Assembly: GCF_027587025.1 (NCBI RefSeq)
Contig: NZ_JAPPTI010000004.1
Coordinates: 124,001-188,000 of the forward strand
DNA: 64,000 bases
Direction of reading: 5' to 3'
DNA from: Vibrio sp. LaRot3
Lineage (GTDB): Bacteria; Pseudomonadota; Gammaproteobacteria; Enterobacterales; Vibrionaceae
The notes under the pieces: generated by a model
Told to the model about the DNA's origin: nothing
Databases searched by the model: none
Seen by the model: the letters and a program-made list of their open reading frames with translations, nothing else
Shown: in pieces, positions 34,692 through 43,606 of the stretch
How the letters are laid out: every line of letters begins with the position of its first letter
Numbering within the stretch: position 1 is the first letter of the stretch
Translations under genes and position numbers: made by a program

Positions 34692-36111
34692 GCCATGGTT
34701 AAACTCTTTAGCCACGCGAGCAAGTTTATTCCTTCTCGCGGTGATTTTGCTCGCTCAAATACTGGCAGGTTTGATTTGGTATCAACACAGCAGTGAAAAA
34801 GATCAAGAAGGGTTAAAAACCACCGTCAACAGCCTCGCAATGAGTGCGGCTTCAACCATTTCGTTTTTCCAAACGTTACCACCCGAGTATCGCCACTTGG
34901 TATTGAACCAACTGCGCAATATGGGTGGTACTCGGTTTTTCGTTTCACTAAATAACCACCAAATTCCCGTATCGCCGCTTCCTGAAAGCCGACGCAAGAC
35001 CATGGTCATCGACGAAGTACAACAAGTACTGTTGAGTGAGCTAAAAGATGCACCAACCATCAATGTGGAGTTCACCCGCCGCGATAAGCTCAAGGTATTC
35101 AATAAAGAGCTTCCTATTGATGAGCTGCCCATGCTGTGGGGACATTACTCCCTCTCTTACGGCGATCTCAATCCGCCTATTTTGGTCATTCAAGTCAAAG
35201 TGGATGACAACGCATGGTTCTACCTTGCGGCCGTGCTACCGGCACCATACATCAATTTAGAAACCAGCTACTTTGAAATCCGCGAGTGGTTCACCATGCT
35301 GCTTTCATCGTTACTGCTACTCATCTGTACATGGTTTGTTGTCAAACGAGAAATACGCCCAATCCGACAGCTGGCTAAAGCAGCGACGCTAATGTCGAGC
35401 CGATTAAAAGTCCCAGAAGTAAAAGAAGAAGGCAGCGCGGAACTTAGAGCAGCAGTACACGCATTCAATAAAATGAACCGCCGTATAGACAGCCACATCA
35501 AAGACCGAGAAATGCTGTTTGGCGCGATTTCTCATGATTTAAAAACACCAATCGCGTGCCTTAAACTGCGTGCTGAAATGTTAGATGATGATACCGAACG
35601 CGAGCGATTTAGCCGTATTGCCAACGACTTAGATCTGATGGTCAAAGGCGCATTGCAATGCATTAAAGAGACCGACATTCATGAAGATATTGAGGCGATC
35701 GATTTACATCAACTTGTCCTTCATATTGCAGCCTCTCTCGACCCAGACAATCAAACTATTAGCATCCATAACGACGCGGTACAGCCTTATGCCGGTAAGC
35801 CATTAGCCATCAAACGCTGCATTCAAAACTTGGTCGATAACGCACTCAAATACGGCAATCAATGCGATATCTATCTACAAGAAGATGTGGACTCTATCCG
35901 CGTCATTATCGAAGACCATGGTCAACAACTCGACCCAACAACACTGGAAAAGCTTTGCCAACCTTATTACCGAGGAAAAAGCGACAAACCGGGCAATGGT
36001 CTGGGATTAACCATTTCACAAAGTATTGCAAAAGCCCATGGAGGCAGTTTGTCACTAAGTATGACAACCCGTGGTGGCCTGTGCGCCACGTTGGCCTTCC
36101 CTAGAGATTAA
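34681..36111 (+). CDS. Sensor histidine kinase with periplasmic domain and HAMP
   Basis: The 476-residue protein has a first membrane helix (about 13-33), a periplasmic domain of roughly 165 residues, a second helix (MLLSSLLLLICTWFVV near 205) and a HAMP region. HisKA follows with the phospho-acceptor in GAISHDLKTPIACLKLR, and then HATPase with NLVDNALKYG and GNGLGLTISQSI. The ATG at 34681 lies inside the end of the regulator gene. The third gene encodes a periplasmic sugar-binding protein 2 bp downstream, suggesting the loaded binding protein signals to the periplasmic domain. Confidence 0.93.
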   Translation: MKAKPWLNSLATRASLFLLAVILLAQILAGLIWYQHSSEKDQEGLKTTVNSLAMSAASTISFFQTLPPEYRHLVLNQLRNMGGTRFFVSLNNHQIPVSPLPESRRKTMVIDEVQQVLLSELKDAPTINVEFTRRDKLKVFNKELPIDELPMLWGHYSLSYGDLNPPILVIQVKVDDNAWFYLAAVLPAPYINLETSYFEIREWFTMLLSSLLLLICTWFVVKREIRPIRQLAKAATLMSSRLKVPEVKEEGSAELRAAVHAFNKMNRRIDSHIKDREMLFGAISHDLKTPIACLKLRAEMLDDDTERERFSRIANDLDLMVKGALQCIKETDIHEDIEAIDLHQLVLHIAASLDPDNQTISIHNDAVQPYAGKPLAIKRCIQNLVDNALKYGNQCDIYLQEDVDSIRVIIEDHGQQLDPTTLEKLCQPYYRGKSDKPGNGLGLTISQSIAKAHGGSLSLSMTTRGGLCATLAFPRD

Positions 36112-36113
36112 CT

Positions 36114-37346
36114 ATGAAAAAAACCATTTTAGGCTTAATGCTAGCAAGCCTCTCAGCCTCATCCTTGGCTGACGTAGAGTTTCTTCACTGGTGGACATCA
36201 AAAGGCGAAATTAAGTCTCTTGATGTCCTCGAAAAGCAACTCTTAAAACATGATATCCCACTGCAACATTCGCCAATACTTGGCGGTGGTGGCGATACAG
36301 CGATGACGGTTCTGCAAGCCAGAGCCTTGGCTGGCAACACGCCCGATGTGGCGCAAATAGAAGGCCCAAGCATCAAAGCATGGGATGCCGTTGGTATTGT
36401 TCACTCGGTGAATGAAACCGGAATCAAACATGACTGGGATACCCATTTATACCCGTTAAGCGTAGCAATCAACAAAACCGATACTGGCTATGTTGCATTG
36501 CCAATTACCCTGCACCGCCTCAATTGGATGTGGGTTAACCACCAACTATTGGCTCAGTTAGAGCTGAACGTACCCAAAACATGGCCAGAAATGTTCAACG
36601 CCATGGAAAAGGCCAAGCAAGCGAATATCATTCCGCTCGCTATTGGCGAAGAAGCATGGCAAGTGGCGACCTTATTTGAAAGTTTGGTCATCGCCGCTGG
36701 TGGCGTCGATTTTTATTACAAGTCTTTGGTCGAGCTTAAAAGCGACCATATCGACTCAGATCAAATGCGCTTTGCTCTCAAGCAACTGCGTAAGATTTCG
36801 AATCTAATCGACACTCAGCAACCGAACCAAAACTGGGACACTGCAACCAAAGCTTTGGCGAGCAACCAAGCATTATTTCAACTAGGTGGCGATTGGATCT
36901 TAGGCGACCTGATGGCTTCAGATGTTAACGTCCCACAACAGATCGGTTGTTACCCTGCCCCACAATCGCACAACGCGTTTTTGTATAACATGGACAGTTT
37001 TATCTTCATGGCTGCGCCTGACTTCACTCAGCAGCAAGCAAATCAAGTTGCCGATATCTTGGCAGACAAAGCATTCCAAGCCGAGTTCAATCGCGTTAAA
37101 GGCTCAATCCCTGTCAGAACCGATATCGACTTATCAGGCTTTAACCCATGCCAAGTGCAATCCCATAACGACTTCGAAGAAGCGGTCAAAAACCGGCTCG
37201 CCATTCCTAGTATGACAGATTCAATGGCAGTCAACCCCGTGGCTCAGCAAGCGATTAACTCAGAGATTTTCCGCTATTATCGCAACGCCGAAGTGACCGA
37301 AGATGAGGTGCTGCGACGCATTATATCTATCGCGCAAAGTACTTAA
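36114..37346 (+). CDS. Periplasmic sugar ABC-type solute-binding protein (family 1), orphan
   Basis: The 410-residue protein has a signal peptide (GLMLASLSASSLA-DV) and the family start VEFLHWWTSKGE, typical of glucose/mannose-type and other family-1 sugar-binding proteins. Further landmarks are DVAQIEGPSIKAWDAVG, LPITLHRLNWMWVN, MFNAMEKAKQA and FQLGGDWILGDLM. No ATP-binding or permease genes accompany it: it is the last gene of the regulator-kinase operon and is closed by a palindromic terminator. It may serve as a sensor accessory, or supply a transporter encoded elsewhere. The ligand cannot be named with certainty. Confidence 0.88.
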   Translation: MKKTILGLMLASLSASSLADVEFLHWWTSKGEIKSLDVLEKQLLKHDIPLQHSPILGGGGDTAMTVLQARALAGNTPDVAQIEGPSIKAWDAVGIVHSVNETGIKHDWDTHLYPLSVAINKTDTGYVALPITLHRLNWMWVNHQLLAQLELNVPKTWPEMFNAMEKAKQANIIPLAIGEEAWQVATLFESLVIAAGGVDFYYKSLVELKSDHIDSDQMRFALKQLRKISNLIDTQQPNQNWDTATKALASNQALFQLGGDWILGDLMASDVNVPQQIGCYPAPQSHNAFLYNMDSFIFMAAPDFTQQQANQVADILADKAFQAEFNRVKGSIPVRTDIDLSGFNPCQVQSHNDFEEAVKNRLAIPSMTDSMAVNPVAQQAINSEIFRYYRNAEVTEDEVLRRIISIAQST

Positions 37347-37373
37347 ACTCAACTCGAGATAGCTAAAATAAAA

Positions 37374-37397
37374 AAGCCACTGCAATTGCAGTGGCTT
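37374..37397. terminator. Perfect 24-bp palindromic terminator
   Basis: AAGCCACTGCA and its exact reverse complement fold into a hairpin with A-rich and T-containing flanks on either side. It serves both the sugar-binding-protein operon and the convergent MerR gene. Confidence 0.8.
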
Positions 37398-37413
37398 ATC
37401 AAATTAGATGAAG

Positions 37414-37923
37414 TTAAAGCTTACGGATGCTTTCGATTTCTGGCGCTTCGATGCCGAGCGATTCCAAAAACTTCTGATGCTCCTGTGGTTCCATTTCTTC
37501 AAACTTTTGGTGCCACTTGATCATGTCTCGCTCACTAAAGCCAGCCGCTTGCATGATTTCTACCCAGCGTTGTTTCGTCACTATCTTATCCTCGAGTAAA
37601 TTCGGTTCTTGCAGCAATACCACGATGGCTTTTTGCTGCGCTCGTAGATGCTGAATCTCTTGCTCTAACTGATTAAAATGCTCTTTAAGCAATTGAGTTT
37701 GAGACTGCCCACTTCGATCCAACAAAGAACGAATACTAGTGATCGGTAACCCATAAGAACGATAAGAGGTGATATTTTTGAGTCTATCGAGCTCTTTACG
37801 ACCATACCAACGATAACCGTTGTCGCCACGGCTAGCAGGTAGCAACAACTGCTCTTTCTCGTAATAAAGAATCGTCGTTCTCGATATGCCGCACTCTCGT
37901 GCTAGCTGAGTGACTGTGTACAT
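37414..37923 (-). CDS. MerR-family transcriptional regulator
   Basis: The 169-residue protein starts at ATG 37923 (MYTVTQLARECGIS) behind AAGGGT, with the MerR helix-turn-helix and wing (RTTILYYEKEQLL, GYRWYGRKEL). A dimerisation coil and a short C-terminal domain resembling the TipAS/antibiotic-recognition type (ERDMIKWHQKFEEMEPQEHQKFLESLGI) follow. No cysteine cluster is present, so an organic ligand is more likely than a metal. Upstream, TTGACT and the dyad TACTAGTA suggest an autoregulated MerR-type promoter. A MOSC gene lies upstream on the same strand, 68 bp away. Confidence 0.87.
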   Translation of the reverse strand: MYTVTQLARECGISRTTILYYEKEQLLLPASRGDNGYRWYGRKELDRLKNITSYRSYGLPITSIRSLLDRSGQSQTQLLKEHFNQLEQEIQHLRAQQKAIVVLLQEPNLLEDKIVTKQRWVEIMQAAGFSERDMIKWHQKFEEMEPQEHQKFLESLGIEAPEIESIRKL

Positions 37924-37956
37924 AGCATTACCCTTTGTTGTTCGAGATGTCATCTT

Positions 37957-37982
37957 CAACCCTTTACTAGTAGACGAGTCAA
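37957..37982 (-). promoter_or_regulatory. MerR-type promoter/operator of the 37.9-kb regulator
   Basis: On the minus strand TTGACT (37982-37977) is followed by a spacer holding the palindrome TACTAGTA (37972-37965) and a weak -10 (GAAGAT) at about 19 bases. Dyads in over-long spacers are the hallmark of MerR-controlled promoters. Confidence 0.45.
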
Positions 37983-37990
37983 CACTCTTT

Positions 37991-38674
37991 TTATGCGTGG
38001 CCTAACAAGCGAAAATTCCAGTTCTCCACTTCACCGGTAGCAAGCCGTTTTTCAACCGTCGCACGCCAGTTTGCACTGAGTTTATCTTGCGCAAGTAGTG
38101 TCTGTAGCCCTTTCGGATTCAGAGGGTCAGCAAAGTAAATGTCACACACCTGTTTTATCGACATTGCGTTATCTGGCCTTTCCACTAACACTAAAGGTAA
38201 CGTGCTGTTCACCACTCCCGGCTTTATCACGCGGTATAACCAACCACAGCGACTGATGTCTTGCATATCTACCGACAGCCCTTCTACGCCCCAACGCTGA
38301 TTGAGTTTCGCACAAGGTGAGCGTGGCTGACTGACTTCAATGATCGCCTCACCCCATTGATAGCGGTCACCAATACAGACTTGATGCTCAAGCATACCCT
38401 TGGTACTGATGTTTTCTCCCATACCCGGTGCTAGCCAATCACTATCACTTCGATACTTACTTTGCCAATGCTGATAGTGTTCCGATGGGTATTGATGCAA
38501 CGCGCGCTCCACGCCACCATGGAACTTAGTTTCTGCGCACTCGTCGCCCTCTAGCCCTGTCTCTGAGAGATAAACATCACCGGCGATTTCTTGCTTATCC
38601 ATCGCGGTGCGCATACCAAATTTTTCTGCAACTTTACCTGCAAAGATGGCTTCAATTGGATGGGATTGACTCAT
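37991..38674 (-). CDS. MOSC-domain protein (YiiM-like)
   Basis: The 227-residue protein has a MOSC beta-barrel with LSETGLEGDECAETKFHGGVERALHQYP near residue 36, the metal-binding-like GENISTKGM, and VSQPRSPCAKLNQRWG holding the conserved molybdenum-cofactor/substrate cysteine near 122. A C-terminal three-helix domain completes the YiiM architecture. E. coli YiiM detoxifies N-hydroxylated base analogues using molybdenum cofactor. GGAGC lies close to the ATG. It lies between the MerR regulator and a hotdog thioesterase gene on the same strand, each with modest spacers. Confidence 0.9.
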   Translation of the reverse strand: MSQSHPIEAIFAGKVAEKFGMRTAMDKQEIAGDVYLSETGLEGDECAETKFHGGVERALHQYPSEHYQHWQSKYRSDSDWLAPGMGENISTKGMLEHQVCIGDRYQWGEAIIEVSQPRSPCAKLNQRWGVEGLSVDMQDISRCGWLYRVIKPGVVNSTLPLVLVERPDNAMSIKQVCDIYFADPLNPKGLQTLLAQDKLSANWRATVEKRLATGEVENWNFRLLGHA

Positions 38675-38745
38675 TTGGGCTCCTTGCTCAAGCGAATTAA
38701 TAGATTCACTTATAGGCTAACACCGCAAGGCTACATTCCCCAGCG

Positions 38746-39144
38746 CTAAGTTTGGATGAAACGACTTTTTGCTGATGAGCATAACTGCTCACCGCAGTAG
38801 ATATGGCTCTCTAGTTGATAGAGCTTGCGCTTTTGATTCACCAATCTCGCCTGAATCACTATAGGTTTCTGTAAAGGAACCGGGTGATGAAAGCGCACGT
38901 CGATACTCGCAGTCATCGCTTCAACACCAAGCGAAAACAAACAATGTAACATCGCGCTATCATGCAAGGCTGAAATCAAACCGCCCTGCATAACGCCCTG
39001 ATAGCCTTGTACTTTATCACTTGCTACAATCTGCGCTTGCACTGAGCCAGTTTGTGTCAGTTCAAACTGTATGGTTTGTTCGCCAAAAAAAGGCTGACTG
39101 CACACAACACACTGGCAATGGCTCTGCGGAATCAAAAAAGTCAT
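38746..39144 (-). CDS. PaaI-type hotdog thioesterase
   Basis: The 132-residue protein matches the hotdog fold: CVVCS near the N-terminus, then GYQGVMQGGLISALHDSAMLHCLF (the HGG/QGG-type loop with the catalytic Asp) and TASIDVRFHHPVPL. Such enzymes hydrolyse acyl- or phenylacetyl-CoA thioesters. An unusual Cys pair near residues 12-15 (CQCVVC) precedes the fold. Its start is only 25 bp from the divergent DUF134 gene start, so promoters must overlap coding sequence. Confidence 0.8.
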   Translation of the reverse strand: MTFLIPQSHCQCVVCSQPFFGEQTIQFELTQTGSVQAQIVASDKVQGYQGVMQGGLISALHDSAMLHCLFSLGVEAMTASIDVRFHHPVPLQKPIVIQARLVNQKRKLYQLESHIYCGEQLCSSAKSRFIQT

Positions 39145-39169
39145 ATCACTACTCTAAACTAGGTATCCA

Positions 39170-39448
39170 ATGGCACGACCAAAAATACATCGTGAAATTT
39201 GCACTCAAGCACCATACAGTTGCTTCAAGCCCAATGGCGTCCCTATGGGAAAGCTAGACCAAGTGCACTTATTAGCAGAAGAACTAGAAGCGCTCCGCCT
39301 CGCTGATGATCAAGGACTTAGTCAATTGGAAGCCGCAGAAATCATGCAGGTATCACGACAAACATTCGGCAATATTGTTAAGTCCGCTCGTAAAAAAGTG
39401 GCTAACTGTTTGGTGAATGGTCACGCGCTAATGCTGGAGAAGCCGTAG
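39170..39448 (+). CDS. DUF134 (UPF0251) DNA-binding protein
   Basis: The 92-residue protein is a typical DUF134 member: MARPKIHREI, then CFKPNGVPM, LAEELEALRLADDQGLSQLEAAEIMQVSRQTFGNIVKSARKKVA, a sigma-70-region-4-like helix-turn-helix. Genes of this family regularly stand beside NifX/NifB-type metal-cluster proteins, as here. AGG six bases before the ATG supports the start. The last 47 bases overlap the convergent NqrM-like gene. It is the probable local regulator; the 12-bp palindrome at 40126-40137 is a candidate target. Confidence 0.9.
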   Translation: MARPKIHREICTQAPYSCFKPNGVPMGKLDQVHLLAEELEALRLADDQGLSQLEAAEIMQVSRQTFGNIVKSARKKVANCLVNGHALMLEKP

Positions 39449-39635
39449 GCTCGCTGATTTGATATAGCTTAGGTTGATGCTGCGCGCACACCTCTACACA
39501 ATTGCACTCCCGCTCTATATCAATACTTGATAACCCACCACAGCTACCTTGAATCGGCTTACGCTTTGCCATGACTCCTACCGCCATTAAACCGATAACC
39601 ATCATAAATGCCGTAAAAGCGATCAACCAAATCAT
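39402..39635 (-). CDS. NqrM-like Cys-rich membrane protein (DUF539)
   Basis: The 77-residue protein has one N-terminal membrane helix (IWLIAFTAFMMVIGLMAVGVMA) and the cysteine pattern SCGGLSSIDIERECNCVEVC, as in NqrM, the protein needed to insert iron during maturation of Na+-translocating NADH:quinone oxidoreductase. True nqrM genes usually follow apbE in the nqr operon; here it is coupled by ATGA to a NifX-like gene, so this is likely a paralogue for another metal centre. The C-terminal 25 residues overlap the DUF134 gene antisense. Confidence 0.82.
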   Translation of the reverse strand: MIWLIAFTAFMMVIGLMAVGVMAKRKPIQGSCGGLSSIDIERECNCVEVCAQHQPKLYQISEPTASPALARDHSPNS

Positions 39636-40078
39636 GGTTTAATCACCTTAAAGGCACGAAATGACGCCGGGGTAATAGGAGTAAGCTTTTGATGACTTGC
39701 CTGCGAATGGCCTTTGCTACCACAGCCGCTGCGTTGAGTTTTACGCGGCGCTTTGGCGTAACTCATTTCAGTCACGGGAGTGAGTAACTGCGCGGTCAAA
39801 TCTTCAACACTTTGTTTTCTAGGTGCAGAAAACACCTCAACACCTTGATTAAAAAGACCACTCAACATTTTACTGCCGATGGTATTCACTACCACCGCCG
39901 TCACTTGATGCTGTTTTAGTGTCTGGTGCCAGAATTTCTTGCTACCACACTGCGAAGGACTACTTGGCACCGAGATACGGCTAATCAAGCCAAGCTTTTG
40001 GTCAAGAATGGCAATCTCTGGCGCACGCGCAAAATGCGGAGCCACATTGCCATTGAGATAAGGGATGGCATAAATCAT
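39632..40078 (-). CDS. NifX/NifB-type dinitrogenase iron-molybdenum cofactor domain protein
   Basis: The 148-residue protein shows the NifX-like fold (IYAIPYLNGNVAPHFARAPEIAI, QHQVTAVVVNTIGSKML, GVEVFSA), which binds or carries Fe-S/Mo-Fe clusters. A Lys/Ser-rich tail includes GCGSKGHSQ. The start is ATG 40078 because GAGG lies nine bases upstream; a TTG 15 bases earlier is less likely. No nitrogenase genes are present, so a general metal-cluster chaperone role is more plausible. It overlaps the NqrM-like gene by 4 bp. Confidence 0.85.
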   Translation of the reverse strand: MIYAIPYLNGNVAPHFARAPEIAILDQKLGLISRISVPSSPSQCGSKKFWHQTLKQHQVTAVVVNTIGSKMLSGLFNQGVEVFSAPRKQSVEDLTAQLLTPVTEMSYAKAPRKTQRSGCGSKGHSQASHQKLTPITPASFRAFKVIKP

Positions 40079-40080
40079 TT

Positions 40081-40104
40081 GGGTATTCCTCAATACAAAT
40101 ACCC
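40081..40104 (-). promoter_or_regulatory. Inverted repeat enclosing the ribosome site of the NifX-like gene
   Basis: GGGTATT (40081-40087) and AATACCC (40098-40104) enclose a 10-base loop that contains the GAGG Shine-Dalgarno sequence. It could be an RNA hairpin controlling translation or a DNA operator. Confidence 0.4.
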
Positions 40105-40125
40105 AGACAATATACGCCCAGTTAT

Positions 40126-40137
40126 TGGCATATGCCA
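40126..40137. promoter_or_regulatory. Palindrome upstream of the NifX/NqrM-like unit
   Basis: TGGCATATGCCA is a perfect 12-bp palindrome 48 bp before the NifX-like start. It is a candidate operator for the adjacent DUF134 protein; no site consensus is known to me. Confidence 0.4.
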
Positions 40138-40184
40138 GAAATGAAAAATGAAAACTTACGTTTTACTTGAGAGTGAGTGGGCGA

Positions 40185-40847
40185 CTAACCCGCCTTTAAT
40201 GCGTGCTTCTTTAACATTATGGCAACCGAAGCTTTAGGCGTTTTTCCGATTTTGGTCATCAACTCAAAACTTGGTTGCTCAATACCATGCTCTGCTTGTA
40301 AGCACTCGATTTGAACCTTCCACAGCTTTGCTGTGACTTCAGCATCCGCTAACGCACGGTGAAAGACACCATCATTATCAATCCGATGGAAAGCGACCAA
40401 ATCACCCAATTTGTGCGAAGTGGCTTGTTGCGTTAAACGACGTGAAACCAACAAAGAGCATGCGAACTGACCGGGATAATCACGCTTAATCAAGGCTAAC
40501 TCGCCGTCTAAAAATCGCTGATCAAAAGAAGCATTATGCGCAACCAAATTGCTGTCTTGAATAAAGTCTGCAAATTGATCCATTACTTCGGCGCAGCTTG
40601 GGGCATCGCTTAGCATTGCGTTGGTAATGCCGGTGTAACCTTCAATGAAGCGGCTAACGCGAAACCCAGGGTTCATCAAACTTTGGAAACGATCGACAAC
40701 TTGGCCTTTTTCCAATTTGACCGCACCAATTTCAATCGCCCTGTCTCCCTGATTAGGAGAAAGACCCGTAGTTTCAAAATCGAGGACGATGACAGAATCA
40801 GCAGATGGTTCTATATACACAACATTACCCAAACAAAAACAAATCAA
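40185..40847 (-). CDS. DEDDh 3'-5' exonuclease, DNA polymerase III epsilon-like
   Basis: The 220-residue protein has the exonuclease motifs in order: [10 protein letters not shown] (ExoI, Asp/Glu metal ligands, near 23), [12 protein letters not shown] (ExoII, near 98) and [10 protein letters not shown] (ExoIII with the catalytic His and Asp, near 163). It lacks the polymerase-binding tail of DnaQ proper and resembles stand-alone exonucleases such as ExoX-like proteins. No ATG lies at the start: TTG at 40847 or GTG at 40820 are the options, neither with a convincing ribosome site. Confidence 0.87.
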   Translation of the reverse strand: MICFCLGNVVYIEPSADSVIVLDFETTGLSPNQGDRAIEIGAVKLEKGQVVDRFQSLMNPGFRVSRFIEGYTGITNAMLSDAPSCAEVMDQFADFIQDSNLVAHNASFDQRFLDGELALIKRDYPGQFACSLLVSRRLTQQATSHKLGDLVAFHRIDNDGVFHRALADAEVTAKLWKVQIECLQAEHGIEQPSFELMTKIGKTPKASVAIMLKKHALKAG

Positions 40848-41300
40848 CGCAGAAGTTTACTCGTTAAATGCGTAAAGAGGAATCAACAGATTTAGGCGGT
40901 ATGAATGAAATGGCAACAAGACATTCAACACATTGACAAAGTCATCATCTAGAACATTATTTAATCAAAATAAAAATTGATTTAACGCATAAAAATACCA
41001 CTTTAGGATGACAAAGTTTTGGCTATTCTCTTTTTGCCTTTTACCGTTTCTGGCACAAAAAAGACGTCACAAACCCCAAATTAACCACATATAAACAACA
41101 AGTTAATTAAACGGATAACCAAGAAAAACCATGTTCACTGCTGCCAATTTTCAGGCGAACCATCTCAGCCATTAACAACTTAACATCGACCATTCATAAT
41201 CAATTACTTAACAGCATATTGTATTCATTTATCCTCGATATAATGGGTCGATTTTAATAAAAACCCCAAACTAAGACGTTTTAGAAAGGTTCATTAAGCA
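40848..41300. promoter_or_regulatory. 453-bp intergenic region ahead of the chemoreceptor gene
   Basis: A perfect TATAAT lies at 41239-41244, 56 bp before the chemoreceptor start, with a poor -35 (ATATTG). A second possible promoter is TTGACA at 40933-40938 with ATTATT 17 bases later. The region is AT-rich; no gene or RNA structure was recognised. Confidence 0.35.
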
Positions 41301-43394
41301 ATGTTTAATACTATTCGAACACGTATTGCGGTGAGCGCTGGTGCAGCAATGGCTTTCACTTTGCTGATCGCAATGGTCATCACAACCAACGCGTTTACTA
41401 ACGTAAACCAACAAATCGCAGCTAAGGTTTCTGACCAGCTGACTGATGCAACCCAATCTAACCTACTCTCTATGGCATCAGAGCAAGGCAAAAGTATCGC
41501 GAACCAACTGTTTCCGGTTACCGCGAACCTCGATCAACTGCGCTCTATTATCGAGCAAAGTGCAGCAGATGGCCTAGGTGCAGATCTATTAGTGAAGCAG
41601 TTCATCGCGTCATTAAAAGCACAAGATGAAGCGGTATTCGCTGGCTACATGGTGTGGGAAGAGAAAACATGGCTGCCTGAAAGCGAAGCCAATGCCTCTG
41701 AAGCGATCAACAGCCAAGGCTACCTGTCGCCATTTTTCTCGCCAAATGCTCAAGGCGGTTTTGATGCAGTGGCAATGGAGAGCTTTTCTAATACTGAACT
41801 GAACTCAAGTGGCGAACGCAAAGACGACTGGCACTTAATGCCATTTGAAACGGGCGAAACCTTCGTGATGGAGCCCTACATGTACCCAGTTCGTGGTAAG
41901 CAAGAGCTGATCACAACCATCAGCCAACCTATCGTAGTCAACGGTAAAATCATTGGCTCACTGGGTTTAGATTTAGCCCTTAACGAACTGCAAGGCCAAG
42001 CTGAAACATTGGCTCGCGATCTATTCGATGGTGAAGGTTCTATCATCATTTCATCTTGGCAAGGTGCAACCTTAGCCAACAGCGATAAAGCCGATAGCGT
42101 AGGTAAAAAAGTGCCTGCGGATCTATTTTCTCAGTGGTCTAAAGTTCAATCTCTAGCGACGCAAAGTGATATTGGTCTAGTTACCGTCAACGGCCGTGAA
42201 TACGCCATGACGTCGGTCGATACCTCTGGTGCACCTTGGATCGTGATTGTGTCTGTACCTACCTCAGTACTAAAAGAGAGCATCTCTCAGTTCATTACTT
42301 GGGAAGAAGAGATGAACAGCCAAGCAATTCAGCAAGGTGTGTACTCAGGCCTAGCCGCAATGATCGTCGGTATCATTGTTATGACGCTGATCGCCAACTC
42401 TCTAGGTAAGGTATTGGTTAACTTGGTTGAGCGCTTTAAAGACGTAGCGCAGGGCGAAGGTGATTTAACGTATCGCATCGACGTGAAAGGTAAAGATGAA
42501 ACCGCACAACTGGCTCATTGGTTCAACTCATTCTTAGCGCGTATGCAGGAGATGATCGCAACGGCAAAGCAAACGGCGGTACAAGTCGATTCGAGTGCCA
42601 CTAAAGGTCAAGCAAGTGCAAATGAGTCAAAAGAGAAACTCAACAGCCAGCTTAACGAGGTAAACTCACTTGCAACCGCGATCAACGAGATGACTGCGGC
42701 GGCGCAAGAAGTGGCTAACTCGGCAGTACAAGCAGCGACTGCCGCTAGCCAAGTACAAACCAATAGCGTGAACGGTATGTCACGTATGGATAATGCTGCA
42801 AGCGCGGTTGATGACCTAGCTCAGCAGGTTAACCATGCCCAAGAGCAAACTCTCAACTTGGCCGAATCCAGTGCAGGCATCCAAGGTATCCTGTCTGAAA
42901 TTGGTGGTATTGCAGAGCAAACTAACTTACTTGCATTGAACGCAGCAATTGAAGCAGCACGCGCCGGTGAAGCGGGCCGAGGCTTTGCGGTTGTGGCTGA
43001 TGAAGTACGTAATCTTGCTAACCGCACGCAAACATCGACTGAAGAGATTCGCACTATGTTGGCGCGTCTAGAGCAAGACACACAATCGATCGTCGTATTA
43101 ATGCAGCAAAGTCAGCAGCAAGCGAGCGATACCAAAGATGAAACGCAAGCCGCGCAAATCGCATTGGCTGAGATCAACCAAGCGATCGATGTGATTAACG
43201 ATATGAACAACCAAATTGCATCCGCAGCGGAAGAGCAGAGCCTAGTGGCTGAAGAGATCAACCGTAACGTAGTGATCATCAATGACACAGCGGTCGATGT
43301 GATGGATAGCATGACAGCCTCTGTTGATATTAGCCATGAGCTATCAGACAACGCCTCAGAGCTTCACACAGAGCTAGATCGCTTTAAGATCTAA
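41301..43394 (+). CDS. Methyl-accepting chemotaxis protein with Cache-type sensor
   Basis: The 697-residue protein has a membrane helix at about 8-30 and a periplasmic dCache-like sensor (about 35-340, with [40 protein letters not shown] and [20 protein letters not shown]). A second helix lies near 350-370, followed by a HAMP domain and the signalling hairpin. The highly conserved tip is [38 protein letters not shown]. It lacks a C-terminal CheR/CheB pentapeptide (ends DRFKI). dCache receptors mostly bind amino acids or organic acids. A strong terminator follows. Confidence 0.94.
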   Translation: MFNTIRTRIAVSAGAAMAFTLLIAMVITTNAFTNVNQQIAAKVSDQLTDATQSNLLSMASEQGKSIANQLFPVTANLDQLRSIIEQSAADGLGADLLVKQFIASLKAQDEAVFAGYMVWEEKTWLPESEANASEAINSQGYLSPFFSPNAQGGFDAVAMESFSNTELNSSGERKDDWHLMPFETGETFVMEPYMYPVRGKQELITTISQPIVVNGKIIGSLGLDLALNELQGQAETLARDLFDGEGSIIISSWQGATLANSDKADSVGKKVPADLFSQWSKVQSLATQSDIGLVTVNGREYAMTSVDTSGAPWIVIVSVPTSVLKESISQFITWEEEMNSQAIQQGVYSGLAAMIVGIIVMTLIANSLGKVLVNLVERFKDVAQGEGDLTYRIDVKGKDETAQLAHWFNSFLARMQEMIATAKQTAVQVDSSATKGQASANESKEKLNSQLNEVNSLATAINEMTAAAQEVANSAVQAATAASQVQTNSVNGMSRMDNAASAVDDLAQQVNHAQEQTLNLAESSAGIQGILSEIGGIAEQTNLLALNAAIEAARAGEAGRGFAVVADEVRNLANRTQTSTEEIRTMLARLEQDTQSIVVLMQQSQQQASDTKDETQAAQIALAEINQAIDVINDMNNQIASAAEEQSLVAEEINRNVVIINDTAVDVMDSMTASVDISHELSDNASELHTELDRFKI

Positions 43395-43414
43395 CTAACA
43401 TTATGACCCTACTC

Positions 43415-43452
43415 AAACGCCAATCAGGTTACGCTTGATTGGCGTTTTTCTT
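43415..43452 (+). terminator. Strong terminator of the chemoreceptor gene
   Basis: AAACGCCAATCA (43415-43426) pairs with TGATTGGCGTTT (43436-43447), followed by TTCTTTCTT. Confidence 0.85.
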
Positions 43453-43606
43453 TCTTATCGCCATTCCCCATGGCCTAAGAGTTGGGCTGCATATCACATC
43501 AAGCCAACTCCACTGCCCATATACAAGCCTTTCCTCTAGCCAGAAAATAACAAAGTAACGAGAATACGCCCATAACTTGCCATCTTTAACCCTAGAAACA
43601 TTCATT

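Noticed and set aside
40848..41300. tRNA, riboswitch or small RNA in the long gap before the chemoreceptor gene
   Set aside because: No cloverleaf, conserved core or terminator-like stem was visible.
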